Of a stretch of DNA of 64,000 nucleotides, positions 1-10,200 are shown one piece after another (position 1 is the stretch's first letter; the number at the start of each line of letters is the position of its first letter). Below the pieces are notes generated by a model that worked only from the letters and a program-made list of their open reading frames with translations, did no database searches and was not told where the DNA came from. The DNA comes from Eudorina sp. 2006-703-Eu-15 (taxonomy: Eukaryota; Chlorophyta; Chlorophyceae; Chlamydomonadales; Volvocaceae), in contig BDSI01000003.1 in the NCBI GenBank assembly GCA_003117195.1, positions 1,889,551-1,953,550 of the forward strand, in the 5' to 3' direction. The position numbers and the translations under genes were made by a program.

Positions 1-631
1 TGTCATTCTTATCATTATCACCAGTATGACCACGACCAAAAATATTGTAGTGGACACACGCTGGCACGCTCTGAGTTTTAGCCAGTTGTCCTTCGCTCCT
101 ATGGAGCAAGGAATGTAGTTTTAATATTGGGTCAAATGACAAGCATATGCATATGTAGTACCGTTACAGTGTGGATAGGCTTCCGGGCCCTGTCATATGT
201 AAGAAACAGGCCAAGCGAACGCACCGAGCTCACGCCGCGTCGCCTTCGGAAGCGCATCCCCGCGATGCAGAGGTTCAATTGTGCGCCTGCACATATTGCG
301 ACTGGAGCAGTGAGAGCAGTGCGGCTTGTGCGGTGGCCTGTTAGTTTGTGCCAGCGTGTCACCTCCGCCAACTCACGTCATGAGATGTTCGCAGCGACGC
401 CCCAACCAACCCAGATGAGATACGCTCCAGCTTTTCCGCCGCCTCCACGAACGCCCGGCTGGCCGGTCAGCGCTGATCCTGGCAGACCCCTGGGTCCCAG
501 CCCCGCTGCTGGTGGTTGTGGCCGTCGGCCTGGTTGGAGCGACCTAGGTGGTGGCGGCGAAAGTGGTGGCCGGCGGCGCTAGCAGCGGTGCGGGAGCCGA
601 CGCAGTCTCCACGCCCTTCAAGCCATGACGT

Positions 632-835
632 TGCACCACTCGGACCCCAAAGGACGACTGCATGGTGGCTACGGTGCTGCTCCCTTTTGCTGCATCGCTG
701 GGTCCGGCCCGTTGCGTGCATCTGGAAACTGCGCCGAGGGACATGGAGATGATGATGGGCGGCAAGCCGCATTCAACTCGTCATGGATCTGTGTTGTGCC
801 TTGAGCGTTCTGTGGCAGGGGCTATGTACGGCCAG
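632..835 (+). repeat. Dispersed repeat, inverted partner at 58866-59070
   Basis: About 200 bp here resemble the reverse complement of 58866-59070. Shared blocks include GACCCCAAA, ACGGTGCTG, GGGTCCG, CCCGTTGC, GGGACATG, ATGGGCGGCAAG and CAGGGGCTATGTACG. Divergence is moderate, with small indels. Both copies can be read as a peptide containing ARC(V/M)xLETxPRDM, so this may be an exon of a mobile gene family. That reading is an inference and no family is recognised. Confidence 0.6.
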
Positions 836-1783
836 CCGTCCCGTCACCACCAGCACCACCACCACGGCGGCGGCCCGGGCGACCCGTCTGCGGTGCCGAT
901 CAACAGCGTCGACTCGTGCCCCCAAACCTCCGCAAGCTTTGCGCCTGCCAGGCCACAGGTCCTTGAGGAGTCCAGGGCGTACAGTGGGTTTAGGGTTCCG
1001 TCCGTCTCGTGTTCAACAAATCCCCGCAATCTGCGCACGAGACGACGCGCAACCCATGTCGTAACACTGATCCGTTCAGGACAGCAACACACGGGACGCA
1101 GCCGCTTCGGGTCTTCGCCCGGCCGCCACCCGCACGCCGACGGACCAGACACAGACCGAATAAATGAACACTCGCACACGGTGCCCCGATTTCGGGCCTC
1201 CCCCCCCCCCCCGCCGCTAGCACGCCTCCATACCAAACCCGGTGCGTTCCACGGAATGGCCGTGTGCGGTAACACGGCCGCGCAATTCATCTCAAGGCCA
1301 GGACGGTTCAGATGTCCGGCCACTGCATCTTCCGTTTCCGTTCCCCCAACCAGTTATCAAATGCGCATGTGCGACTGCGACAATGCGCTCCGAAATGAAC
1401 AGCGTCGCTACAATGAAAACCCACACGCACGCGCATTCCCGCCATGTCAGTGTCGAGCTGGACAACCTCGCCGCAGCGCGCGCTTTGGATCACCACCCCG
1501 GCCACCTCCCGTTCTGCTCCCGCCCGCCGCATCGATGACGCGCGCGCCTGCGACGGCATTGCGCCGCACCCTAGGTCACCAACCAGTACGCCGCAGGATG
1601 CGTGATCACCATCACCATCACGTCCACCTGATTCATTCACCGCCTCGATCGCAGTCCCCAATCGGTTTCGAGCCTGTTGTTATCCGGGCGACGCAGACCT
1701 GTAGCATTGTTGCGGCTTCGTTGCGGCTCCGTTGCGGCTCAGACGCGCAAACGGGTCCCTCGACGGTCCCGAGGTGCTCAACA

Positions 1784-1841
1784 GGGAGTGCAACCCAGAT
1801 CGATCTGCACGCGGGAGTGCAACCCAGATCGACCTGCACGC
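1784..1841 (+). repeat. Two-copy 29-bp direct repeat
   Basis: Two adjacent 29-bp copies (1784-1812 and 1813-1841) differ at one position. They start GGGAGTGCAACCCAGATCGA. They lie in non-coding sequence downstream of the GT61 gene and no function is apparent. Confidence 0.8.
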
Positions 1842-2249
1842 GCATCGCCTTGGTGCCAGCCCGCAAACCCCGCGATTGCACACCCCGCCAACCCGGCGCC
1901 TCGACAATCCCCTGCCCCTCGTCGAATTCTTTCTGCGCGCGGCGCAGCGCACACGCACCGCCCTGAATCCGTTCCGCTCCCAGCTCCCTCCGTTTCGGAT
2001 CTCGCCGTCACAATGCTCCCATTCCTCGAGCCCACAATCCCACGCCCCCCCCCGCCTGGTGCCCGGGCAGCCCCGGCTCCCCCCCCCACACACACATTCC
2101 AGGCACACCCCGCGCACGCGGACTGCATGGCTGGTACCTCCGGTGGTTAGCAGTAAGTCAGGCCGCAGGCCGATGGATTGGCGTGATGCCGTCCATCGAG
2201 GCCGCCGGCGCTCTCTTGGTTGGATAGGGGGTACCGTAGCCCCTCCACA

Positions 2250-5200
2250 TCACGCTCCGCGCAGCATCTCCGCGGCGGCGGCCTTGATCACCGTCTCCTT
2301 GCGCTTGTGCTCGTCCACCATGCGCTGCGCCGTCCCGTCCATGATCTGGGTCAGCTGTTTGGCGAGGACAGCGGGGTCGTGCGCGGAGCCGGCGTTGAAG
2401 TAGGGCAGCCCCAGGAAGGCCGCGATGTTGTGGTAGTGGTAGTTGCCCTGGGAGTTGTGCATCACCTCCAGCACGGAGGAGGTGGAGGGCCGCAGCCACA
2501 CCTCGTTGAAGACCCCCGCGCCGTGGATGGCCACCAGCACGTTGGTGCGCGCCAGGATGAGCAGCTGCGGTTCGATGACGGGGAGGGCGGGGTGTTCATC
2601 GAGGGAATCTGCCCGATCAGACCAGTTACAAATTTCACATCTTGTGTATGTGTGCTATCACGGAGGGAACGCAACGCGCGGGACGTGCAAGGGGCGCGCC
2701 TAGGGCCGGGATAGGGGATGTAGGCCCAGGCGCAAAGTGTTCCGCCAAATAACCCGGGACATTTGTTGCCCGAGTATTACGCCCCAAGTTCGTTGCTTTA
2801 CGACATCCGAGGAGCATCCTCGGGGAAATTCCCACCTTCCCACCTTCCCAAAGCTTCACATTCATAGCACGACACCTTTCCTCCTGACCAACCTCAGTGA
2901 CCCTCCCGACAAGGGTGTTGTCCCCAACCCCGTCTTGCCCGCCAGCACCCCGCCACCTTTCAAAAGCCGCCGCCCCACCTGGTCGGGGTACCAACGGTGG
3001 TCGCCCAGCTCCATCGTGCCGAACTCGAAATAGACAGGCAGCTGGCGACAGTCCGAAGCGCCCGGGTTGCGTAGGCAGCTCTTGCCGTTCCAGGCCATGA
3101 CGGCCTCAGCCATGGCCTGCACGATGCCGTCGTCGTTGCCCACCATGCGCTGGGACTGTGGCCCGGGGGGGCGGGTCACGACACAATGGGACAGGGCGTT
3201 GCGTGGCGGCGGTTAGGACACCAGAGGTGCCCCGGCCTGGGCATCAGCGCAGTTTCGAGACGGTGGATTCCCGAACACCGTGTGCGCCACGGAACGCCGG
3301 AGGGGAGGAGACGGTGGGTGCGCGAAAACCCTAAAACCCTAAAACCCTTTTCCAGCTGGGACCAGGATGGGACTGCGGGGTATTACTCCCACTGGATGCG
3401 TCGCTCCTGGACCTGAACGTGACCCACCCGCGCAGGGATGCCGCACGCGGTCACGACCGGCCCGTTCAGTCGTTCAGTGCCGGTCAATGCCCATCCCGAC
3501 GACGCAGCCCGCAGCCAACCCCGCCCTCCCCTCAGCCACGTCCCCTCCCTTCCCCTCCCCGGCCGACGGGTCCCGCGCCCGGCCCACCGCTCCCCGGCCC
3601 GCCGCCGCACCTGCCAGCTGGTGAAGCGGTGTTGGTTGGCCGTCTCAAAGTGGCGGCGGGACACCCAGGTGACCCGGCCCACCACCGTGTCATCGTTCTG
3701 GCGGTGCTGCCCGTCCGGCCAGGTGTAGGTCTCCGGTCGGATGTCCGCCATCAGCGCGTGCGTCCACTTCATCACCGCCGTGAAGAACAGCGACCTGCGG
3801 CAGGTGTCCAGGTGTTGGTGGTTTTGCATTGTTTGATGTTGGTGTGGTTGGGCATTGGGTGTTGAAGTTTGTGTGGTTGGGCATGGGGTGTTCGTGTTGG
3901 TGTGGTTGGGCATTCGGTGTTGTTGGTGGTGGGGGAGTGGATGACCAGCGACGGCCCGAAGGCTTTTAATGAGGAAGATGTTCGGTAAGTTCCGATTGTA
4001 TGCAGGTGAGGAGGCGAATCTAAAGGAGGGGCAGGGCAGCGCGCACGGGGCAGGGCAGCAGGAGCCGCGGACGGGGCGGCGATCGGATCACGGCGGGCGC
4101 GCATCAACCCAGTTGGGTGAGACGGCGGCAGTCGTACGGTAGATGCAAGATCTCAAGCGGCAAGATCCTCAAAAATTCCCTCTGTGCCTCCCGTTGGGGC
4201 CTAGCGCCTCCCTCTAGCCCTTCTTGCGCCTCCCCACCCACGCGACGGTTGAACGTGGGCTGCCCCGCGCCCCGCCCTCACACTGCACTGCGTGGTCCTG
4301 CCCGGCCTCACACCTGCACTGCGTGGTCCTGCCCGGCCCTCACACCTGCACTGTGTGGTTCTGCCCGGCCCTCACACCTGCACTGCGTGGTCCTGCCCGG
4401 CCCTCACACCTGCACTGCGTGGTCCTGCCCGGCCAGAAGTGCGTGTAGAACGAGCGGTGCGGCATGGACGCGATGAGCACGTGCTTGAAGCAGGTGCCGG
4501 GCGGGTAGGGCCTGTTGCGCAGGAAGCGGATGCGGTAGGGGTAGGCGATGCGGCGCCACAGCTCCAGGTAGAAGCCGGGCACGGCGCCGTCGAGGGCCAC
4601 GATGGTGATGCCCTGAGAGGCAGCGGCGCGGGCGGACGTGGAGGCGCGTGAACGGCATGCGGGCTAAACAAGTTGATTGATTTACAGTAGTAAACCACCG
4701 CAAGTGAGAGCTTTAATGACAATATCAGGCGTGTGTAGGATTAGAGAGACTGAGGATGAGGATGATGGGTTATGGCGCTGAGGAGGAAGCGCAAGACCAG
4801 CTGTGATGAGGAGCGGTGCGGCCATCTTGCATCTCCTCCGGGCGACACACGACAGCCCCCACCCTCCGGTCGTGCGCCGTGTGGCATACTGGCCTTCCGA
4901 CCCAGATCGCTCAACGCGCGCCCGCCGCGACGCAGCCGCCAGGTTTCACAAACCCCGCATCGCGCCGGCGGGCTCCCTGGCCCCACCTGCTGCAGCAGCT
5001 CCTGATCGGGGTACATGTAGAGGGCGGCGAAGAAGTTATTGACCTCCTCAAAGTGGTGGTAGGCGTTCGTGGGGTCCATCCGCGTGACAAAGTAGACCGG
5101 GTAGGCCACCGTGCGCTTCGGGTCTCCGCAGGCGCTCTTGAGCTCCGACTCGGGGACCGTCTCCAGTGCGTCGTACAACCAGCGGTCCGTGTGTTGGTCG

Positions 5201-6796
5201 CCCAGCTGTCGGCCGGCCGGCAGGAGAATGGGCGGGGGTTGGAAAAGAAAGGGCCCAGAGATGGGCAACAGAGAAGGGCTATGGAGAAGGGCAACACAGG
5301 TGGACAAAAGAGAAGGGCTCACAAAGATGGGCACCAAAGAAGGGAATTGCAGTGACCCGAATCACACTGCGGCATGCGTCCGGCTGTTGCAGGTGCAATG
5401 CAGCGCTGACCAGCCCCGGTCAGCACACGGCATGACAGCGGGATGGGGAGCGCGCAGCTGATGCGGCCCGTCATGCAGGGCCTTGCACACCAAACGGCGC
5501 ACAGTTGGTGCGGCCGCCGCCTGAGAAACACGCCACCAGGCTGCGACTTCAGAAGCATGCGCAGTAACACGTGGCTTTCGGTCATCCCCGCCTGGCATGT
5601 TGGCGCCGCTCAGCGGGGCCCGGATAACCGCCCGACGACGGTGTGACCCAGATGGCGGTGAGACCCAGATCAGCAATCCACTCTCCCCGGTCCCAGCGGT
5701 GCTGGAACAGAGGGCTCCGCACCCTCGTGCTGCTCTTCACGAAACGTCGTCCTGCTGTTCTCTACGCGTGACTGTCCTGATGTTCTCACCACGAGCCGTC
5801 CACTCCGCAGCCTTATCCAGGCTGGGCCAGCCCCGGGCCGTCGGTTCCACCCACCTGCGGCTTGCCCCAGGGCAGTGGGTCCCTCAGCTTGCATGAGATC
5901 TTGGCCGACCCCTTCTTGGGAGTGGGATAGCGGGTGCCAGGGTTGGTGAGCACCTCGCCCAGAAACTCCTCCGAGTTAAACACCAGATTGGAGGCGGTGC
6001 AGAACTGGGATGGGGCGGGGGCCGAGGGGATACAGGTAGGACAATATTGAAAGGAGGGGGAAGAGAGGACGGGATTGCGTCAACCATAGGGGCGAATGGC
6101 GCATGCAAGGCGCAGCGACGGGGCTGGGTCATCGGCATGGAACGAATGACCGCGCGAGCGTGAGGTTGTGGCCGAAGCGGGAGAGGCGTGAGATAAGAGT
6201 TAGGTGCTGGCGGGAATGCAGAGGCCAGCTTCTGCTGCGGGTTTTCCTCCTAATGCAGCGAGATTCTAATGCAACGAGATTCTAATGCAGCGAGGTTTAT
6301 TGTTGACTAAAGAGGGACGAGGACAGTCACAACGAGCCAGGTATCGGGGGAGAAGGGCCCACCCTCTGCTCGGGAGCAGCCCCTCCCCAGGGTCCTTCCC
6401 CTGTGCGAGTTTACTCACCAGACTGCCGATGTTCTGACCATTATTTGTGGGTGGGTGCTCGAAGCAACTCAAGGTTGACAACCCGGACTCGCATAAGTCC
6501 CACCTCGTGTTCTTCCACTTTTCCATGTATCCCATCCCAAACTGATCATCGCAGCCCTTGTCTAATGAAACGGTCCCGTTCTTGGTAAGCTCGGCACGTG
6601 CCGCGTCCAGCCAAGGTTGGACCTTGAGTTTGTCAGTCCATTTCGATATGTGCAATGGCACCGGATATCGCAGTGTTGTTGCGTTCGCTGCTGAAGCATA
6701 TGATATAGTACAGCTGATCAAGGCAAGAAGGAAAGCAATCGTATTGCCCGCTCTGGTTCGACCATTTGGCTGTGCTGTGCCGGCGAGATCAAACAT
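2250..6796 (-). CDS. GT61-type (DUF563) glycosyltransferase, 7 exons seen
   Basis: Predicted type II or secreted Golgi/ER glycosyltransferase of about 555 aa. Exons on the minus strand: 6419-6796, 5855-6004, 4987-5205, 4410-4612, 3611-3794, 2979-3155, 2250-2608. The start is the first ATG in frame (6796). Residues about 17-36 form a hydrophobic signal or signal-anchor, and an NAT sequon follows. Exon 2 carries FCTASNLVFNSEEF, exon 3 VTRMDPTNAYHHFEEVNNFF, and the last exon RTNVLVAIHGAGVFNEVW, then a Tyr-rich NYHYHNIAAFLGLPYF. This order matches the GT61 fold, whose family includes plant xylosyl- and arabinosyl-transferases and EOGT. The donor and acceptor sugars cannot be read from sequence. 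All junctions agree in phase except exon 6 to 7, which is off by one nucleotide, so a tiny exon or an indel may be missing there. Exon 4 ends in a 32-bp tandem repeat that multiplies its 5' splice site. Confidence 0.82.
3325..3347 (+). repeat. Interstitial telomere-like repeat in GT61 intron 5
   Basis: Nearly three units of AAAACCCT, the complement of the Chlamydomonas telomere repeat TTTTAGGG, lie inside the intron between exons at 2979-3155 and 3611-3794. Two similar tracts occur in kinase introns. Confidence 0.85.
3827..3935 (+). repeat. Intron minisatellite, about 30-bp unit
   Basis: Three to four degenerate copies built on GTGTGGTTGGGCAT(T/G)GGGTGTT lie in intron 4 of the GT61 gene, just upstream (in gene sense) of the exon 5 acceptor. 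Confidence 0.75.
4285..4435 (-). repeat. 32-bp tandem repeat carrying copies of a 5' splice site
   Basis: Five near-identical units run from inside GT61 exon 4 into intron 4. Read on the minus strand each unit contains CCGGGCAGGACCACGCAG, then TGCAG and GTGTGAGG, that is, the last exon bases followed by a GT donor. The first copy (exon end at 4410) gives the phase that fits exon 5. The frame stays open through the downstream copies, and use of the donor three units later (96 nt) would preserve phase and add 32 residues. Confidence 0.8.
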
Positions 6797-7270
6797 CACT
6801 TGGTAATGTCACAATCACGAGACGATTAAGGGATCTGATCAGTGAATCAGGCGACTTGAAGAGTAGCAAGCTCATACGAGAAGGCTCTGGGAGTCGTATG
6901 ACACCGCTGCTGAGACGCTTGCCATAAGTGAAGCAACGGATTGGTGGTCACACATAGACAAATTCCGATCAGAGAAATTTTTCAATTTACTGACGAATTT
7001 TTGTACTGTACGAATATAGAGGCACGGTAATTCGAACTGTTTTCCAGCACAGAACGATTTGGGCATGATTATGACTGCACCGTAGCGTGACCATGTGATG
7101 ATTTCGTATGACCTGACGTATGTATGACCCTGCTGTCTCTAGCAGTTTTAACACAGATATCTTGGGATGGATTGATGTCTAACAAGTTGACTAAATTTTT
7201 ACTGTCTTAGAGATATGTTCGGTTGGTTAGGGAGTTGACTTTCGGGCGGCAGCGCGGAGCCGGCGTTGCG
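6797..7270. promoter_or_regulatory. Divergent promoter interval
   Basis: This 474-bp AT-richer interval separates the start codons of the minus-strand GT61 gene and the plus-strand beta-helix/MYND gene, so it should hold both promoters and 5' UTRs. No convincing TATA box is seen. A very short upstream ATG frame (7214, seven codons and a stop) precedes the chosen plus-strand start at 7271. Confidence 0.55.
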
Positions 7271-10200
7271 ATGTCCAAACACAGGCAGGCCGAGTCGTCG
7301 CGCGCCGGCAGTCCGATTATGCTGCGGAATGCGCAGCTGATCAACGAGCGCGCCCACATCCTGGGGCTGCAGCTCCAGCAGGCAGCGCTAGCGGGCCGCA
7401 TCGCCGCAGCCGTCCGCAATTACGGCCTGCCAACAGAGCACGAGCAGCTCCACGAGCTCCTCCGCCGCGGCGTCATACACCAGGACCTCGAAGCCGCCCG
7501 CGCGGAGGTCGCGGCCCTGAAAGCCCTGCTCGACAGCGCCCAAGCCGGCCGCCTGGCGACCCCCTCCGGTGGCAGCACCCCAGGCCTCGGAACCCGCTCC
7601 GGAACCGGCCGCCAGGCCGGTGCCGCCGCCGCCGCCGCGTCCGCTGCCGCCCGGATCGCCGGCAGCAAGCAGTTTGCTGCGCTGGCCGCCGACCACCTCC
7701 GTCACTGGCTCGACCAGGCCCGGGAGGCGGTGCTGCTGCTGGAGGACCTCAGCGCGCCGGGCAGCATCGACGAGTGGCCAACGGAGGCGGCGGAGCCGCC
7801 GCCGCCGCGGGCCCCCGGCGGGCCGCCCGTCGCTCACTTCATCCAGCGGATCCCGCCGGAGCTGACCGCACTCATGGAGCTGCCGGGAACGCCGTACACC
7901 TTGGCGGGGCCGCCGCCGTCGCCAGGCGGGTCGGGGCGGACACAGCAGGAGGCGGCCGCCGGCGGCGGCGGCGGCGGCGGCGTTCAATGGGACGCCGCAC
8001 CACTGCTGCGCGACCCGTCCCTGACGTCGGCCTCCGCCGCCTCCGCCTCCGCCGGCGCGGCGGCGGGTTGGCGCGGGTTATACCGTGTGGCCTGCCACGA
8101 GAGCGCCGAGCTGATGTGGCCCTCCCTGGCGCACGGCGACTTGGTGCTGCTATTGCCGGGGCGCTACAGCTGGCCGGAGGGGACAGTGCTGCTGCGGGCG
8201 GCGGTGCGGGTGCTGGGGCTGGGCCGACAGGTGGGGAGTGGGTTCGGGTTGGGGATGAGGTGGTGGGGGTGGATGGGTCGGGGATGAAGTTGTTGGGGGG
8301 GGTGGGGATGAGGTGGTGGGAGAGCGGGCACGGATCGGATCCGTGTCGCTCTCCGGGGGGTGGGGTTGGGGACTGGTCGGATGGCTGGCTGGCCGTGGGT
8401 GGCCGGGTCGAATGGGTGACTGGCTGGCGGTGTGGGCTGGGGACTGGTCGGATGTTGAGACATTCCGCGCGTCGGCAGTGAACGGCGAAGCGTTGCAGCT
8501 GCAACCGTTTTCGTTGTTTGGAGGTGGCTGGCCAGCTATGGCCGAGTAGCTGAATGGGCGACAGCAGGAGGGAGCACGGGGGATATGTGTGGGCGGGGCG
8601 AGGTGTCACATCCCTTGGCACCCCGATGCCGTGCTGGACATGGCGGCAAGGGTAATCCCCGGAGCTAGAAGTCAGCGTGTGGGTCCGAGGGTTGTACGGC
8701 GGCTGTCGTACTGTACTGCAGGCGAGTGACGTGGTGATCTACAACAGTGAGGAGGATGACGTGTTTGTGGAGTGCGCCGCCGGGCCGCCGCCGCCGCCAC
8801 CGCCGCCGCCGCTCGGGGGCGGCAACTCGGGGGCAGCAGCCGCGGCGGCGGGTGCGGCGACGAGTGCGGCGGGTGCGGAAGGCGGGCGGTCCGGAGAAGG
8901 CGCTGTTGGCTGTAGCGCAGCGGAGGCGGCGGGCATCGTACTCGAGAACCTGACATTGCTGCAGCTGGGCGGCTACGAAGGAGTGCTGCGGGTGAGGCGG
9001 CGAGCTGCAAACGTATCCGTACATCGTACGATCCGTTTGGCTTACGTATATATTTAAGGGAACTGGAGGAATTTTCGGTATGGGCATTCTCGCACTGCCC
9101 AGGCCCAGGTCGGGGGTGGGGCCAGCACCTCGGGGGCTTACCTGCTCGCCGGCTTGCTGCGGCCACTTGCTGGTTGGCATACCGCCCGCCCCGGCCCCCC
9201 TCACCCTCACCCCCTCCTCCGCCCCCCTCTCGCGGCCCCCCCCGGCCCCGGGTTCGTTCTTCGGGTTTATTTCTTTTTTCAATTTACCCCCCCCCCGTCC
9301 AGGTGCTCAAGGGCCGTACCACGCTTGTGGATGTGGTGGTGCAGTTCGCCATGGGGGAGTGCAGGTGAGGGGGGGAGGTTATAGGAGGGGGAAAGGGGGT
9401 GGGGGAAGTTATAGGGGGGAGTGCAGGTGAGGGGGGGAGGTTATAGGAGGGAGAAAGGGGGTGGGGGAAGTTATAGGGGGGAGTGCAGGTAAGGGGGGGA
9501 GGTTATAGGAGGGAGAAAAGGGGTGGGGGAAGTTATAGGGGGGAGTGCAGGTAAGGGGGGGAGGTTATAGGAGGGAGAAAGGGGGTGGGGGAAGTTATAG
9601 GGGGAGTGCAGGTAAGGGGGGGAGGTTATAGGAGGGAGAAAGGGGGTGGGGAAGTTATAGGGGGGAGTGCAGGTAAGGGGGGAGGTTATAGGAGGGGGAA
9701 AGGGGGTGGGGGAAGTTATAGGGGGAGTGCAGGTAAGGGGGTTATAGGGGGGAAGTTATAGGGGGGAGTGCAGGTAAAGGGGGGTGGTGTAAGAGGGGGG
9801 CCTTCATCAAGTCTACAGATTCCCTGCACCGGCGCCCCCGGGCCCTCCCTCTCCCCCCCTCTCCCCCCCCAGCGGCGCGGCAGCAGCGCAGTTTGAGTAT
9901 GTTCCAGTACCAAGTTCCTATATCCCTCTCCCCCCCCCTCTCCCCCCCCCTCTCCCCCTCCCGCCACCCCACCCAGGTGGACTCGGGGGCGCACCTGGTG
10001 TTGCGCAACTGCCGGGTGGTGGGCGGCGCCACTGCCGGGCTGCAGGTGGCGGCGGGCGGGGTGCTGGAAATGGTGGCGGGGTGCGAGGTGACGCGGTGCG
10101 GAGGCGGGGATGACGTCGTTCCCAAGGTGCGGGCCGCGGAGGGTGGGGGTGGGCGGAAGGGGGGGGGGGAGGGCCCCACACATGCACATACACATATTGT

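Larger units (their letters stand above)
1..2249. other. No gene recognised; 3' flank of the GT61 gene
   Basis: Several long open frames occur here on both strands, but they are proline/arginine-rich, lack family motifs and are expected in GC-rich algal DNA. The minus-strand GT61 gene ends at 2250, so part of this stretch should be its 3' UTR. The only TTACA (minus-strand TGTAA) seen below the stop is near 166-170, which would imply an unusually long UTR. I see a short direct repeat (1784-1841) and a dispersed repeat (632-835), described separately. Confidence 0.4.

Noticed and set aside
662..1966. 434-codon plus-strand open frame
   Set aside because: Proline/arginine-rich with no motif and no codon-use or splice support. 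GC-rich DNA gives such frames by chance.
7223..7271. Upstream non-ATG start for the beta-helix/MYND gene and comparable upstream starts for the GT61 and kinase genes
   Set aside because: These would use TTG or GTG. The first in-frame ATG (7271, 6796, 27055) was preferred for nuclear genes.
9353..9783. CRISPR-like regular repeat
   Set aside because: The units are contiguous, purine-rich and variable, within an intron of a eukaryotic gene, with no unique spacers.
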